A stretch of DNA of 38,551 nt from the NCBI GenBank assembly GCA_937864265.1, contig CALMIR010000058.1, positions 1 to 38,551 of the forward strand, in the 5' to 3' direction. A program made the translations under genes and the position numbers. The notes under the pieces are model-generated. The model was not told where the DNA came from, did no database searches, and was given only the letters and a program-made list of their open reading frames with translations. Position 1 is the stretch's first letter; each line of letters starts with the position of its first letter. Shown here piece after piece: positions 8,137-18,128 of the stretch. Source of the DNA: an uncultured Saprospirales bacterium. Its GTDB lineage: Bacteria; Bacteroidota; Bacteroidia; Chitinophagales; Saprospiraceae.

Positions 8137-8592
8137 ATGCCTACTTATCAACTGACTGTTAACGGTAAAAAACAAGAAGTAAACGCCGATGCAGATACAC
8201 CCCTGCTCTGGGTACTGCGCGACCACCTGCAATTGGTGGGTACCAAATACGGCTGCGGCATCGCCCAATGCGGCGCCTGCACGGTTCACCTCAATGGCGT
8301 TGCCATGCGATCCTGCTCCGTGCCAGTGTCGAGCATCGGGGCGCAAAAGATAACCACCATAGAAGGCTTATCGGAAAAGGGTGACCACCCCGTGCAACAA
8401 GCTTGGCTCGAACACGACGTGCCCCAATGCGGGTACTGCCAGGCTGGGCAGATCATGAGCGCTGCCGCCCTCCTCAGCAACAATCCCAGGCCCAGCGATG
8501 AAGACATAGCCGCTGCTATGAACGGTAATATCTGCCGCTGTGGTACCTACACCCGCATCCATGCCGCCATCAAAACGGCAGCCGGACAGTAA
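8137..8592 (+). CDS. iorA: (2Fe-2S)-binding small subunit of a molybdenum hydroxylase (IorA-like)
   Basis: A 151-aa electron-transfer subunit of the xanthine oxidase family, carrying two [2Fe-2S] clusters. The plant-type ferredoxin cluster uses Cys40, Cys45, Cys48 and Cys60 ([11 protein letters not shown]...C). The C-terminal four-helix cluster uses Cys98, Cys101, Cys133 and Cys135 (CGYC...CRC). Length and motifs match the isoquinoline 1-oxidoreductase alpha subunit type. It is 33 bp upstream of the large subunit, and they form an obvious operon. The natural substrate cannot be read from the sequence; isoquinoline is only the name-giving substrate of the family. Confidence 0.93.
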   Translation: MPTYQLTVNGKKQEVNADADTPLLWVLRDHLQLVGTKYGCGIAQCGACTVHLNGVAMRSCSVPVSSIGAQKITTIEGLSEKGDHPVQQAWLEHDVPQCGYCQAGQIMSAAALLSNNPRPSDEDIAAAMNGNICRCGTYTRIHAAIKTAAGQ

Positions 8593-8625
8593 TTCATTCC
8601 CTTCCAACCCTTCAATCATCCAACA

Positions 8626-10827
8626 ATGACTTTAGTAAAAACAACATACAACCGCCGTTCCTTTTTAAAAGTGTCCACCGCTGCCGGCGGCGGGCTAGTA
8701 CTCGGATTCAGCTGGCTGGCCTCTTGTGCCCGCGCCGACCAAGAGGAGGTGCTGGCACTGCCCGAAGCTTGGTTCGATATCAATAGCTATTTGAAAATAG
8801 GAGACAATGGGGTGGTCACGATCTACTCGCCCAACCCGGAAATCGGCCAAAACGTCAAAACCTCTATGCCCATGATCATTGCCGAAGAGCTGGACGTGGA
8901 CTGGAAAAACGTATTGGTAGAACAAGCTGGCTTGGACACCGGCAAATATACCCGCCAATTGGCAGGGGGCAGCCAATCCATTCGCCAGGGTTGGCAGAGC
9001 TTGCGCATGGCAGGCGCTACTGCCCGCCGCATGCTGATGGAAGCTGCCGCAAAACAATGGAATGTATCCCTGAGTGAATTGCGTACCGATGCAGGCATGA
9101 TCTACCACGATACCAGCAAACAGTCCATTGGCTATGGTGAAATTGCTGCACAGGCTGCCGAGCTGGAAATACCAGCAGAAGTCGAACTAAAAAATCCTGC
9201 CGATTTTAAAATCATTGGCAAGGCACAAAAGAATGTCGATGGGCTTAAAATTGTAACGGGGCAGCCTTTGTTTGGGCTGGATGTGAAAAAAGAAGGCATG
9301 CTCATCGCCATGATCGTACACCCGCCTGCATTTGGCATGAAGCTGAAATCCTACGATGCGGCAGCAGTAGAGGCCATGCCTGGCATCCGAAAAGTGGTGA
9401 CCATCAATGCCCAATCAGAGGCAGAACGCGAAGCCCAGTGGTCAGAGATCAACGCCTTCACAGAACTGGTAGCGATCGTAGGCGAAACAACCTGGCAGGT
9501 GATGAAGGCCAAAAAAGCGCTGTCCATAGCATGGGAGCAGGTGACACCCGCCGAAGACAGTGCTCAACACGAGGCAGAATTGAACCGCCTCTTGCAAACC
9601 AAACCGGAAAGCCCGGCTCGCCTGGATGGCGACCCCGAAGCGGCTTTCGCCAAAGCGGCACAAATCATTGAACGTACCTATACCGCACCCTTTCTGGCCC
9701 ACAACACCATGGAGCCGATGAACTTTTTCGCCCATGTCAGCGCCGACAAAGTAGTATTAGAAGGCCCTATTCAGACACCCGAATTTTTGCGCAAAACCGT
9801 TGCCGATTTCCTCCAAATGAAGGAAGAGCAGATTTCCGTGATGATGACCCGACAGGGTGGGGGCTTTGGTCGCCGACTGTACGGCAATTTTGGTTTGGAG
9901 GCAGCGCTGATTTCCAAAGCAGTCAACGCGCCAGTCAAGCTGGTTTATACCCGCGAAGACGACATGACCCAGGGTACTTACCGCCCCGATTACAAGGTGC
10001 TGTACCGCGCAGCCTTGGACGAGAACAAACAACTCATCGGTTTTCACGTGCGCGGGGTGGGCACACACGGCAGCCCCGTATTTGCCAATCGCTACCCAGC
10101 AGGTGCGGTGGACAACTACCTGGTCGAGAATCTGGACAAAGCCTCCAATATATCCACGGGTGCCTGGCGGGCGCCGCGCTCCAACTTTATCGCGGGTGCC
10201 GAGCAGTCCTTTTTGGATGAGATAGCCGAAGCCGTTGGCCAAGATCCGATTGATTTCCGCCTGGCGCTTTTCGATCGGGCCATACAAAATCCAGTAGGCA
10301 AAGACAACGATTATGAAGCGGCACGCTATGCCGGGGTATTGCGACTGGTGCGCGAAAAATCAGGTTGGGACACCCCGCGCCCGGGAGTACACCGGGGGGT
10401 AGCCGCTTATTTTTGCCACAATTCTTATGTTGCCCAGGTTGTGGATGTCGTGATGAAAGACAATCAGGCCGTGGTAGATAAAGTGTGGTGTGCGGTGGAC
10501 TGCGGTATTGTGGTCAATCCAGAAGGCGCCATCAATCAGGTGGAAGGCGGTATCGTAGATGGCATTGGCCACGCGATGTACAGCGCCATAACCTTCCGGG
10601 ACGGCAAACCAGAGCAAAGCAATTTTGACCAATACCGCCTCATTCGGCACCAACAGGCGCCCCGCGAAATTGAGGTGTTTTTTGTCGAAAACGGCATTGA
10701 CCCGACGGGCTTGGGCGAACCTTCTCTGCCTCCTGTGATGGGCGCTCTAGCCAATGCTTTGTACAAGGCCACTGGAAAACGGCTTTATACGCAGCCTTTT
10801 GCCGAACAGGCGGAATTGTTGGGGTAG
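8626..10827 (+). CDS. iorB: Molybdopterin-binding large subunit of a molybdenum hydroxylase (IorB-like)
   Basis: A 733-aa catalytic subunit predicted to hydroxylate an aromatic or aldehyde substrate at a molybdenum-pterin cofactor. The N-terminus (NRRSFLKVSTAAGGG) is a twin-arginine signal, with a possible lipobox-like Cys near residue 34, so export of the folded enzyme to the periplasm is likely. The aldehyde-oxidase type domains follow: GGGFGRR (about 410), GAWRAPRSN (about 515) and the C-terminal GLGEPSLPPV with the conserved catalytic-type Glu. IorB proteins combine both MoCo-binding halves in one chain, and the length fits. Electrons would pass to the 2Fe-2S subunit encoded just upstream; no cytochrome subunit or MoCo chaperone is present here. 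Confidence 0.92.
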   Translation: MTLVKTTYNRRSFLKVSTAAGGGLVLGFSWLASCARADQEEVLALPEAWFDINSYLKIGDNGVVTIYSPNPEIGQNVKTSMPMIIAEELDVDWKNVLVEQAGLDTGKYTRQLAGGSQSIRQGWQSLRMAGATARRMLMEAAAKQWNVSLSELRTDAGMIYHDTSKQSIGYGEIAAQAAELEIPAEVELKNPADFKIIGKAQKNVDGLKIVTGQPLFGLDVKKEGMLIAMIVHPPAFGMKLKSYDAAAVEAMPGIRKVVTINAQSEAEREAQWSEINAFTELVAIVGETTWQVMKAKKALSIAWEQVTPAEDSAQHEAELNRLLQTKPESPARLDGDPEAAFAKAAQIIERTYTAPFLAHNTMEPMNFFAHVSADKVVLEGPIQTPEFLRKTVADFLQMKEEQISVMMTRQGGGFGRRLYGNFGLEAALISKAVNAPVKLVYTREDDMTQGTYRPDYKVLYRAALDENKQLIGFHVRGVGTHGSPVFANRYPAGAVDNYLVENLDKASNISTGAWRAPRSNFIAGAEQSFLDEIAEAVGQDPIDFRLALFDRAIQNPVGKDNDYEAARYAGVLRLVREKSGWDTPRPGVHRGVAAYFCHNSYVAQVVDVVMKDNQAVVDKVWCAVDCGIVVNPEGAINQVEGGIVDGIGHAMYSAITFRDGKPEQSNFDQYRLIRHQQAPREIEVFFVENGIDPTGLGEPSLPPVMGALANALYKATGKRLYTQPFAEQAELLG

Positions 10828-10839
10828 CGCCAACAGGGG

Positions 10840-10881
10840 ACACTTTCGGCTCTCGGCTTTCACGCAAAGAGCCGAAAGTGT
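10840..10881. terminator. Bidirectional terminator-like hairpin between convergent genes
   Basis: ACACTTTCGGCTCT (10840-10853) pairs perfectly over 14 bp with AGAGCCGAAAGTGT (10868-10881), loop 14 nt. It lies exactly between the stop of the iorB-like gene and the stop of the convergent adaptor gene. On the plus strand it is followed by a T-rich stretch (caattattcttcttctt). Confidence 0.75.
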
Positions 10882-10886
10882 GTCAA

Positions 10887-12002
10887 TTATTCTTCTTCTT
10901 GTATGTAATAAGCACCCTTAACCGCCACCTTTGTTTCGGGGGGGTAATTCCATTGGCGCAATTCCACATGCGTTGCATCCTTTAGCCCCGTTTCGACGGC
11001 CACTTTTTCAAAACGGTCATTTTGATAGACGAATACATACTGCTTTTCGCCTTCTGTCACTAAGGCGGCATGGGGCAGCGCGGTGACTTCCTGTTCGGCC
11101 AGATAAATACGCGCATTTAAAAATGTCCCGGCAGGGGCATGAGGAAGAGGCCCCTCAAAATGACCATGTACCATAGCTGTTTTCTTTTCTTGGTCAATCA
11201 CTTTTCCTACCTGGTGCACTACGCCGGTTAGGGACTCCCCGCCAGGCGTTTTTACTTCTAAGTGCTGCCCCGGCTTTACCTGTGGCAGGTCTTTGGCAAA
11301 TACCTGCAATTCGAGGTGCAAATGGCTGTCGTCCACCATTTCATAGAGCTTGTCACTTGGGCCAACCAGCTTGCCCGGATTGATATTGACTTCGGTTAGG
11401 TAAGCACTGGCGGGGGCATAAATCGGAATGCTAGGCTGTATTTTTCCATCAGCAAGCAGTTGATCCGCATCAATGCCTATCAATTCCAACTCTGCTTTCA
11501 GTCCATTAGCGTGAGCCAGTTGGCTTTTGTAGTTGGCTTCGGCCTCTTCATAGGCGCGGCGCGAAGCAGCATCGGACTGCAAGAGCGTTTCCTTTCGTTG
11601 GAATTCTCCTTTCAAAAACGGTAGGCGGCTTTGCACTTCCAACCATTCCCGCTGCAATCGGATGAGGTCGGGATGGCTAAGTGCGGTCAGCCAAGCCCCT
11701 TTTTTGACAAAATCACCTGGTAAATATTTTACTTGTTGGACAACTCCTTGGACGGGTGAATAGACGGAAATCACGCTTTGAGGAGGGGCTTCGATCTGGC
11801 CAGTACATTCGATGAAAGCAGCCATTTTCCGTTTTTCTACCACACCCGTTTCTATGCCCGCCAGGTTCATTTGGGCTTTGCTGAGGAAGATGCCACTTTC
11901 TTCGGACATTGTAGGAGGTGTTTCTTCTTCCGGCTGTTGGTTGGAGCATGATACAACAAGTAATAAGAAGAAAAAAGAGATTAGAAAAAGGATATTTTTC
12001 AT
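10887..12002 (-). CDS. RND efflux periplasmic adaptor (membrane fusion) lipoprotein, CusB-like
   Basis: 371 aa from the ATG at 12002, which opens a lipoprotein signal (MKNILFLISF..., Cys19). The frame extends upstream to 12173 but that part overlaps the CusA-TolC gene and is not signal-like. Domains in order: barrel-sandwich lipoyl half (about 70-105), alpha-hairpin (about 110-180), second lipoyl half (PIYAPASAYLTEVNINPGKLV), beta-barrel and membrane-proximal domain. It links the inner-membrane RND pump to the outer-membrane channel. It follows the pump gene by 35 bp in one operon. Metal specificity is not visible. Confidence 0.9.
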   Translation of the reverse strand: MKNILFLISFFFLLLVVSCSNQQPEEETPPTMSEESGIFLSKAQMNLAGIETGVVEKRKMAAFIECTGQIEAPPQSVISVYSPVQGVVQQVKYLPGDFVKKGAWLTALSHPDLIRLQREWLEVQSRLPFLKGEFQRKETLLQSDAASRRAYEEAEANYKSQLAHANGLKAELELIGIDADQLLADGKIQPSIPIYAPASAYLTEVNINPGKLVGPSDKLYEMVDDSHLHLELQVFAKDLPQVKPGQHLEVKTPGGESLTGVVHQVGKVIDQEKKTAMVHGHFEGPLPHAPAGTFLNARIYLAEQEVTALPHAALVTEGEKQYVFVYQNDRFEKVAVETGLKDATHVELRQWNYPPETKVAVKGAYYIQEEE

Positions 12003-12037
12003 GTGTTGATTTTTTAAAAAAGAACTAAAAAAGGTAA

Positions 12038-15000
12038 TCAATGGCGCCATTTTTCCCACTCCAATACAGCTTGATGGTATTGGTAAATCAAATCGAGGTA
12101 TGCCAAATCGTTTTGTAAAGCCAACGTAAGACTTTGCAGATAGGTGAAATAGTCTATTTCCCCGTTTTGCCACTGCTGGAGGCTGAGTTCTAAAAGGCTA
12201 CTCTGCTGCGTTTGTAGGGAACGGGCATAAGTTTGCAACTGCTGCTGAAGGCGCGTTACCTGCTCCCAAGCCTGTTTTTGAAGCCGGGTTAGTTCGGTCT
12301 TCTGCCATTCTAGCTCGTTGATCGCCACCAATCCATCTACTTGGGAGGTCGCTATTCGCGCCTTTAAGTGCTTTTGCCAGATCGGAATAGATATACCAGC
12401 CGAAACGCCCTGAAAACTGTAGTCGGGGCGTATGCTTTGGTTGAAATACCCGAGTTTATAGCTGGGCAGCAGGCTTTGTTGTTGGACGGCTACTTCCCTT
12501 TGGGCAACCTCAACGGCTTGTTCTGCAGGAGCCAGCCAGAATAGCGTCACAATTTGACTGTCTGGCAAAGATAGCTCTTGAAGATACGAGGCGGATGGTT
12601 TAAAAGCAGTGGAATCGGGCAGGTAAGCGGCCTGACAGAGTTGATAATAGGCTTTCCTTTCGCGAAGCAAGCCAGATTCTGTAGCTCGCTGGGTTTGCAA
12701 AAGCTGATTTTCTGACAAGGTTATTTCCAGCTTGCCCAATTCACCCGCTTCATAACGCGCTTTCATTTTTTCGTGCACTTCCTGCAAATAAGCCTGTTTA
12801 GTGCCTAAAAGGCGAAGTTGTTCCGCTTCATAGTTCCAGTCGTTCCAAGCCTGGCGAATGGCTATTTCCAACTGATGTCGGGTCAAGGCCATTTTTTCCT
12901 GAGAGTGTTCCATTTTAGCTTGGGCCAGGGCTATTTTTTCCCGTTTAAGACCGGGCGCCAAAAAGGTTTGCTCGACAGAAAAATTGTAATCGATCAGATT
13001 GGAATTGATTTGTCCCAAGCCAAGATTGAAATCCGTTGCAGGCAGTTCGTTCGCTTGGTTGATGCCCAATTGTGCTTTTTGCAAATTTAGGGCAGCATTT
13101 TGTAGCAGCGGATGGTGTTGATAAGCATATTCCAATACTTGTTCCTGGTTTAGGGAATCTGTTTGAGCACGGGCGCTGGCCAGCGTAAACGCCAACAAAA
13201 CAAAGGCCAGCACTTCTTTAGGTAAACTGGGTTTGTTTAGTTTTTTATTGACCAGCATGTAAAGCACGGGCAAAACGATCATGGTCAGTAAAGTAGCTGT
13301 AATCAGTCCACCAATGACTACCGTAGCCAGGGGTTTTTGTACCTCTGCGCCGTTGCTAGTGGAAATGGCCATTGGTAAAAACCCGAGTGCAGCCACTGTG
13401 GCCGTCATCAACACAGGGCGCAGGCGCACACAAGCACCTTCAATAATGATCTCTTTCAGGTCGGTCATCCCTTTTTCGTAGCGCAAATAATTGAAATAGC
13501 TGATCAGAACAATCCCATTGAGGACGGCTACGCCAAAAAGGGCAATGAATCCTACGCCAGCTGAAATGCTGAAAGGCATATCCCGTATCCAAAGGGCTAT
13601 GATGCCCCCAATGGCTGAAAGGGGCACTGCGGTAAAAATAATGAGCGCGTATTTGAGCCGGGCAAACGTGAAATAAAGCAATACAAAAATCAGGAATAAG
13701 GCCGCAGGTACGGCCAACATCAGTCTGTTTTTGGCTTTGACCAAGTTTTCAAATTCACCCCCATAAGCGATCGTGTAGCCTGGGGGCAGTACCAATTGGC
13801 TTTCCAGTGCTGCTTCTATATCAGCTACTAAGCTGGCGACGTCGCGATTGCGCACATTAATACCAATGCCGATGAAACGCCGGGTATTTTCCCGGCTGAT
13901 TTGCATGGGGCCTTCGGCGTAAGTCAGGCTAGCTACTTCAGAAAAAGGGATGGTAGCGCCGTTGGCCAAAGGGATGAACAATTGTTCCAAATTGAGCGCC
14001 TCGCGATAGGGCGTATCGAAGCGCAGCACGAGGTCGAATTTTTGTTCGTTTTCAAAAACAACGCCTGCGGTTTCACCCGCATAAGCCATTCTAACCAGGC
14101 TGTTTAAATCGGCGATATTCCAGCCGTAACGGGCGAGTTGCTGGCGATCGTACTGTATTTTTAATTGAGGCAATCCTTCGGTTCGTTCTACTTTGACATC
14201 GGCAGCACCTGGTATTTTTTCAATGATAGCGGCTGCTTTGTCGCCGAGCATTTTAAGGGTTTCGGTGTTTTCCCCAAATATCTTTACCGCCACATCTGTT
14301 TTAGCACCTGTCATCAGTTCATTAAATCGCAACTGGATGGGTTGGGTAAATTCAAAACTTGCGCCGACGATCAAACTCAACTTTTCTTTCATTTTTTCTA
14401 CCAGTTCTTCCCGATTACGGGCACTAACCCATTCCGATTTTTCCTTTAGGACGATCATGATGTCGGCATCTTCAATGGCCATAGGATCGGTTGGTACTTC
14501 GGCTGTACCAATTTTCGATACGATGTGTTCGATCTCGGGGAAATTGTCGAGTAACAATTTCTCGGCTTTGGTAGAAGTACGGACGCTTTCGCTCAAAGAA
14601 CTGCCTGGCTTGATGGCCATTTGCATGGCCAAATCGCCTTCTTCCAGGGTGGGAATGAATACGGCTCCCAGCGATTGGAAAATAAAAAAACTACCAACTA
14701 GCACCAAAACAGAACTGCTAATGGTCAAAAGGGGAAGCCTTAATGCGAGTTCTAGTGTTGGGCGGTACAAGCGGCGTAAAAAGCGGACAATCCGGTCGGC
14801 GAAAGTGTCGTGGTCTTTGATTTTTTTGGGCATGACCCATGCTGTTACCGCTGGTATGTAGGTCAGCGACAGGATTAAAGCGCCCAGTACGGCAAAGCTA
14901 AACGTCATAGCCATAGGGCGGAACATTTTACCCTCCACGCCTGTCAATGTCATAATGGGTATAAAAACCAGCAAAATGATAAATACGCCAAATACCGTAG

Positions 15001-16339
15001 ATCGGAAAAGTCGGGTAGAAGCATCTATCACGATCTCATCCATTTCACTATGAGTAAGCTGTTTGCCCACATGATAGGTAAAAAGCGCATGGAGCACGCC
15101 TTCTACTACGATGACAGCCCCGTCCACGACAATGCCAAAGTCAATGGCACCTAATGACATGAGGTTGGCGCTTATGCCGAAATAATTCATCAGTATAATG
15201 GCAAAAAGCATGGCGAGAGGAATAACGGAAGCTACAATTAGCCCTGCTCGAATATCGCCTAGCAATAGCATCAATACCACGACTACGATAATACCGCCTT
15301 CCAGAAGGTTTTTCTCCACCGTGTGGGTGGTTTTGCCAATCAGCTTTGAACGGTCGAGGTAAGGATAAATCTCCAGGCCTTCCGGCAGTGATTTTTGGAT
15401 GCTTTCAATTCTTTCATGCACATTGGCAATGGCTTCGGAAGAGTTGCCTCCTTTGAGCATGAGTGTGATACCCCCCACGGCTTCTCCTTGGCCATCCATC
15501 GTCATCGCGCCGAATCGTTTAGGACTTCCCCACTGCACTTGGGCAACATCTTTGACCAATACGGGGCTGTTATTGATTTGAGCAATGACGATTTTTTCAA
15601 TATCGCTCAGGTGACGGATCAAACCTTCCGTCCGGATATAATACGCATTAGTATTTTTTTCAATATAAGCACTACCGCTGTTCTCATTGTTTTGTTCCAA
15701 TGCCTCAAACACCTGCCTCACGGATATACCAAGGGCTTTTAGTTGCAGGGGATCGACGGCTACTTCGTATTGCTTGAGATAACCGCCAAAGCTACTCACC
15801 TCAACGATACCAGGCGTACCAGCGAGTTGCCTTTTGACGATCCAATCCTGGATGGTGCGCAAGCGCATGGCATCGAACTCGGCTTCAAAGCCTGGTTTTA
15901 CTTTCAAAACATACTGATAAATCTCGCCCAGCCCTGTCGTAATGGGCATCAATTCAGGTTGCCCCATGCCTGCTGGTATTTCTGCCTCAGCTAAGCCAAC
16001 TTGTTCCTTTACCAATTGGCGGGCTTCCAAGATGGGGACATGATCTTTAAAAACAATGGTTACTACCGACAAACCAAAACGGGAAATGGAGCGGATTTCT
16101 TCCAAGTTGGGGATATTGGCCATCGCCACCTCTACTGGGTAAGTAATGAACTGCTCCACTTCCTGGGCGGCCAAAGAAGGGGATACCGTTACCACTTGTA
16201 CTTGATTGTTGGTGATGTCAGGTACGGCATCCAGCGGCAGTTGCTGGAGGGCTATGAGGCCAGTTACTAGCCAGATGGCAATTAATATGCCTACCAACAG
16301 TTTGTTGTGTACGGAAAACTGGATGATAGATTGAATCAT
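12038..16339 (-). CDS. CusA/CzcA heavy-metal RND pump fused to a TolC-like outer-membrane domain
   Basis: 1433 aa. Residues about 1-1035 are a complete heavy-metal-type RND pump: N-terminal helix with LPLDAVPDITNNQVQV, the transmembrane block with DFGIVVDGAVIVVEGV, and two periplasmic porter regions. It would export metal cations by proton antiport. From about 1040 a second hydrophobic stretch (VLAFVLLAFTLASARAQ) resembles a signal peptide and is followed by about 380 residues of TolC-type coiled-coil helices (outer-membrane efflux protein). Such fusions recur in Bacteroidota. How the TolC part reaches the outer membrane is unclear; cleavage after the internal signal-like segment is possible. 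No frameshift separates the two halves. Operon with the adaptor (35 bp) and the His-rich protein. Confidence 0.93.
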   Translation of the reverse strand: MIQSIIQFSVHNKLLVGILIAIWLVTGLIALQQLPLDAVPDITNNQVQVVTVSPSLAAQEVEQFITYPVEVAMANIPNLEEIRSISRFGLSVVTIVFKDHVPILEARQLVKEQVGLAEAEIPAGMGQPELMPITTGLGEIYQYVLKVKPGFEAEFDAMRLRTIQDWIVKRQLAGTPGIVEVSSFGGYLKQYEVAVDPLQLKALGISVRQVFEALEQNNENSGSAYIEKNTNAYYIRTEGLIRHLSDIEKIVIAQINNSPVLVKDVAQVQWGSPKRFGAMTMDGQGEAVGGITLMLKGGNSSEAIANVHERIESIQKSLPEGLEIYPYLDRSKLIGKTTHTVEKNLLEGGIIVVVVLMLLLGDIRAGLIVASVIPLAMLFAIILMNYFGISANLMSLGAIDFGIVVDGAVIVVEGVLHALFTYHVGKQLTHSEMDEIVIDASTRLFRSTVFGVFIILLVFIPIMTLTGVEGKMFRPMAMTFSFAVLGALILSLTYIPAVTAWVMPKKIKDHDTFADRIVRFLRRLYRPTLELALRLPLLTISSSVLVLVGSFFIFQSLGAVFIPTLEEGDLAMQMAIKPGSSLSESVRTSTKAEKLLLDNFPEIEHIVSKIGTAEVPTDPMAIEDADIMIVLKEKSEWVSARNREELVEKMKEKLSLIVGASFEFTQPIQLRFNELMTGAKTDVAVKIFGENTETLKMLGDKAAAIIEKIPGAADVKVERTEGLPQLKIQYDRQQLARYGWNIADLNSLVRMAYAGETAGVVFENEQKFDLVLRFDTPYREALNLEQLFIPLANGATIPFSEVASLTYAEGPMQISRENTRRFIGIGINVRNRDVASLVADIEAALESQLVLPPGYTIAYGGEFENLVKAKNRLMLAVPAALFLIFVLLYFTFARLKYALIIFTAVPLSAIGGIIALWIRDMPFSISAGVGFIALFGVAVLNGIVLISYFNYLRYEKGMTDLKEIIIEGACVRLRPVLMTATVAALGFLPMAISTSNGAEVQKPLATVVIGGLITATLLTMIVLPVLYMLVNKKLNKPSLPKEVLAFVLLAFTLASARAQTDSLNQEQVLEYAYQHHPLLQNAALNLQKAQLGINQANELPATDFNLGLGQINSNLIDYNFSVEQTFLAPGLKREKIALAQAKMEHSQEKMALTRHQLEIAIRQAWNDWNYEAEQLRLLGTKQAYLQEVHEKMKARYEAGELGKLEITLSENQLLQTQRATESGLLRERKAYYQLCQAAYLPDSTAFKPSASYLQELSLPDSQIVTLFWLAPAEQAVEVAQREVAVQQQSLLPSYKLGYFNQSIRPDYSFQGVSAGISIPIWQKHLKARIATSQVDGLVAINELEWQKTELTRLQKQAWEQVTRLQQQLQTYARSLQTQQSSLLELSLQQWQNGEIDYFTYLQSLTLALQNDLAYLDLIYQYHQAVLEWEKWRH

Positions 16340-16488
16340 ATATATTTTTACTGTAAAGGCTGAATAAATGATACCTAGCTATCAGGTATCCATGATAGCA
16401 GAAAAAAGCACCCCGGCGACAGGTTAAGTGCAGAAACACTATGGTGTCTGAAAAATGCGGTTGAACGTCGCCGCAAGTGAAGATTTAT

Positions 16489-16875
16489 TTAGCCGAGTGG
16501 TGGCCGGAAGAGGTTGTCAATAAAGCCAGTCAGAATGGCTTCTTTGGCAATAGGAAGGTCACAAGAAAGTTGCCCCAATGAAGGCGGAGGTATTATCAAA
16601 GCACTAGCGATGACATAGTTAATCGAGCCGTGAAAGTGCTTGAAAGGCAATTGATTGTGAGCATCGCTGCTGTGTTCATGGCTGGCAGGATCCATGAAAT
16701 GCTGTTGCAGGAACTGGAGCAGAGAACAAGAAGTACCTGTTTGCAGGGCAAACATCCGATGTTCTTGGTAGTGTTGTAGCATCTGAGGGACATGAGCCAA
16801 CTGGCCGAAGTCGGTCTTTGGAAAAAGACTGCCCAGCAAAAAATAAAAGGCTAATATTTTAGCTATAAGGCTCAA
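16489..16875 (-). CDS. His-rich small exported protein of the metal-efflux operon
   Basis: 128 aa with an N-terminal hydrophobic helix (about 5-20) that could be a signal peptide or anchor. The middle contains HxxxHxxSDAHN...HFH, and several more histidines precede it, giving a likely metal-binding patch. Two Cys residues are present (about 50 and 104). Located first in the minus-strand run before the CusA-TolC gene (149-bp gap). Proteins of this size and composition often sit at the head of Bacteroidota metal-efflux operons, so a periplasmic metal-binding or sensing role is plausible. No named family was recognised. Confidence 0.65.
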   Translation of the reverse strand: MSLIAKILAFYFLLGSLFPKTDFGQLAHVPQMLQHYQEHRMFALQTGTSCSLLQFLQQHFMDPASHEHSSDAHNQLPFKHFHGSINYVIASALIIPPPSLGQLSCDLPIAKEAILTGFIDNLFRPPLG

Positions 16876-16966
16876 AAGGATAGGTATTTAGCACAACAAC
16901 AAACGAAACGCTGTTTTAGATTTATAAAACTCAAAGGTAGGACTTTTTTGGAAATAGTGTCAGGTA

Positions 16967-17929
16967 TTACCGGATGATTTCTAAAGTCCCCTCTGCACAA
17001 AAGTTTTCTGTCCAACCCATGGGATTTCCTGTCAGCCAAATTTTTTTCAAGCGGGGCAATTGGCAAATGGCTTCAGGTAAGGTGCTTAGGTTATTGTGCA
17101 TCAGCGACAGTTCCTTTAAAAAGGGCAATGCTACAACCCCGTCTGGTATTTCAGAAAGCTGGCAATGTTCTAATGATAGCGTTTCGATGGATAGAGGAAG
17201 GGCTGGCAAGTTGTTTTGGCTGAAGTCCACCCAGTCTAGGATAATTGTTTTTAGCCGGTACTTGGCAGGGGCGATATGCAGCGTTGATATGGGGTTGCTG
17301 CCCAAGTTGAGTTTGCGCAAGTAAGCGTGGGTTGCATTCAATTCAAAGGTAGTCAGCAGATTGCCGTAAAGGTTGAGTTCTTGCAGCTTTGGCGACTGAT
17401 GGAGTAGGGCAGGGGCTGAGGAGAGAAAATTGTTGTCCAAACGCAAAATTTCCAGGTACTTCAGTTGAATGGAGCGATCCAGTGTGGCAATTTTGTTGTT
17501 GCCCAGGTCCAGTAGGTTTAAACTTTGCAGGTGATTGATTGTAGAGTCGATATGGGTAATTTGGTTATCTCGCATCCACAAACCTTCCAAGGTATATTTC
17601 AATCCCTCCAGCAGGCTGAAATCTATATCCCGAATCCGATTGCCACTCAGCTCCAGATACTTTAATGCAGGAAGCTGATTCAAGTATTGGTTTAAGGCTC
17701 TAATATTGTTGTCGGACAACTTCAATGATTTCAGATTGCGGAAAATGGGGAGAAAACTGGGTATAGAATCCAGTCCCTGTCCCGATAAATCGAGGTTGAA
17801 CACCCGCTCGGGGTTTTTAAAAGCTTGATTCAAGTCGGTAAACCAGATGGAACGATTGCTATCAAACTGGCCGTAACTAACCCAATGACAACAGAATAGC
17901 ACGACTACCAAAAGGCTTTTTCTCAGCAT
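16967..17929 (-). CDS. Secreted leucine-rich-repeat protein
   Basis: 320 aa starting with a signal peptide (MLRKSLLVVVLFCCHWVSYG, cleavage about residue 20). About ten leucine-rich repeats of 22-24 residues cover residues 45-310 with the pattern LxxLxLxxNxIxxL, for example LKSLKLSDNNIRAL and LKYLELSGNRIRDI. It has no sorting tail, protease motif or anchor besides the signal. It would sit outside the cytoplasm and bind another protein; the partner is unknown. Single gene with about 90 bp to the His-rich protein downstream on the same strand. Confidence 0.88.
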   Translation of the reverse strand: MLRKSLLVVVLFCCHWVSYGQFDSNRSIWFTDLNQAFKNPERVFNLDLSGQGLDSIPSFLPIFRNLKSLKLSDNNIRALNQYLNQLPALKYLELSGNRIRDIDFSLLEGLKYTLEGLWMRDNQITHIDSTINHLQSLNLLDLGNNKIATLDRSIQLKYLEILRLDNNFLSSAPALLHQSPKLQELNLYGNLLTTFELNATHAYLRKLNLGSNPISTLHIAPAKYRLKTIILDWVDFSQNNLPALPLSIETLSLEHCQLSEIPDGVVALPFLKELSLMHNNLSTLPEAICQLPRLKKIWLTGNPMGWTENFCAEGTLEIIR

Positions 17930-18128
17930 AATTACACCAGTTTTTTATTATTCAAATATCGCGAGATTAAAATAGATGAATAAAAGTTTCATTTATTTTT
18001 TTTTATTTGGCAGTTGAAATAGTAAAAACAACCCTTTTTTGACAAATCGTGTGGGAAAAGACTTAGCGGAAAGCAGGGTAAACAATGATTTTCGCCAAGT
18101 AACGCAGAAACATTAAGTTCCCAAATTT

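Noticed and set aside
10116-10307. Frames antisense to the iorB-like gene
   Set aside because: The sense frame is a complete, motif-rich enzyme; the antisense frames follow from its GC-rich codon use.
13281-14861. Long frames antisense to the CusA-TolC gene
   Set aside because: They are shadows of a strongly conserved gene on the other strand.
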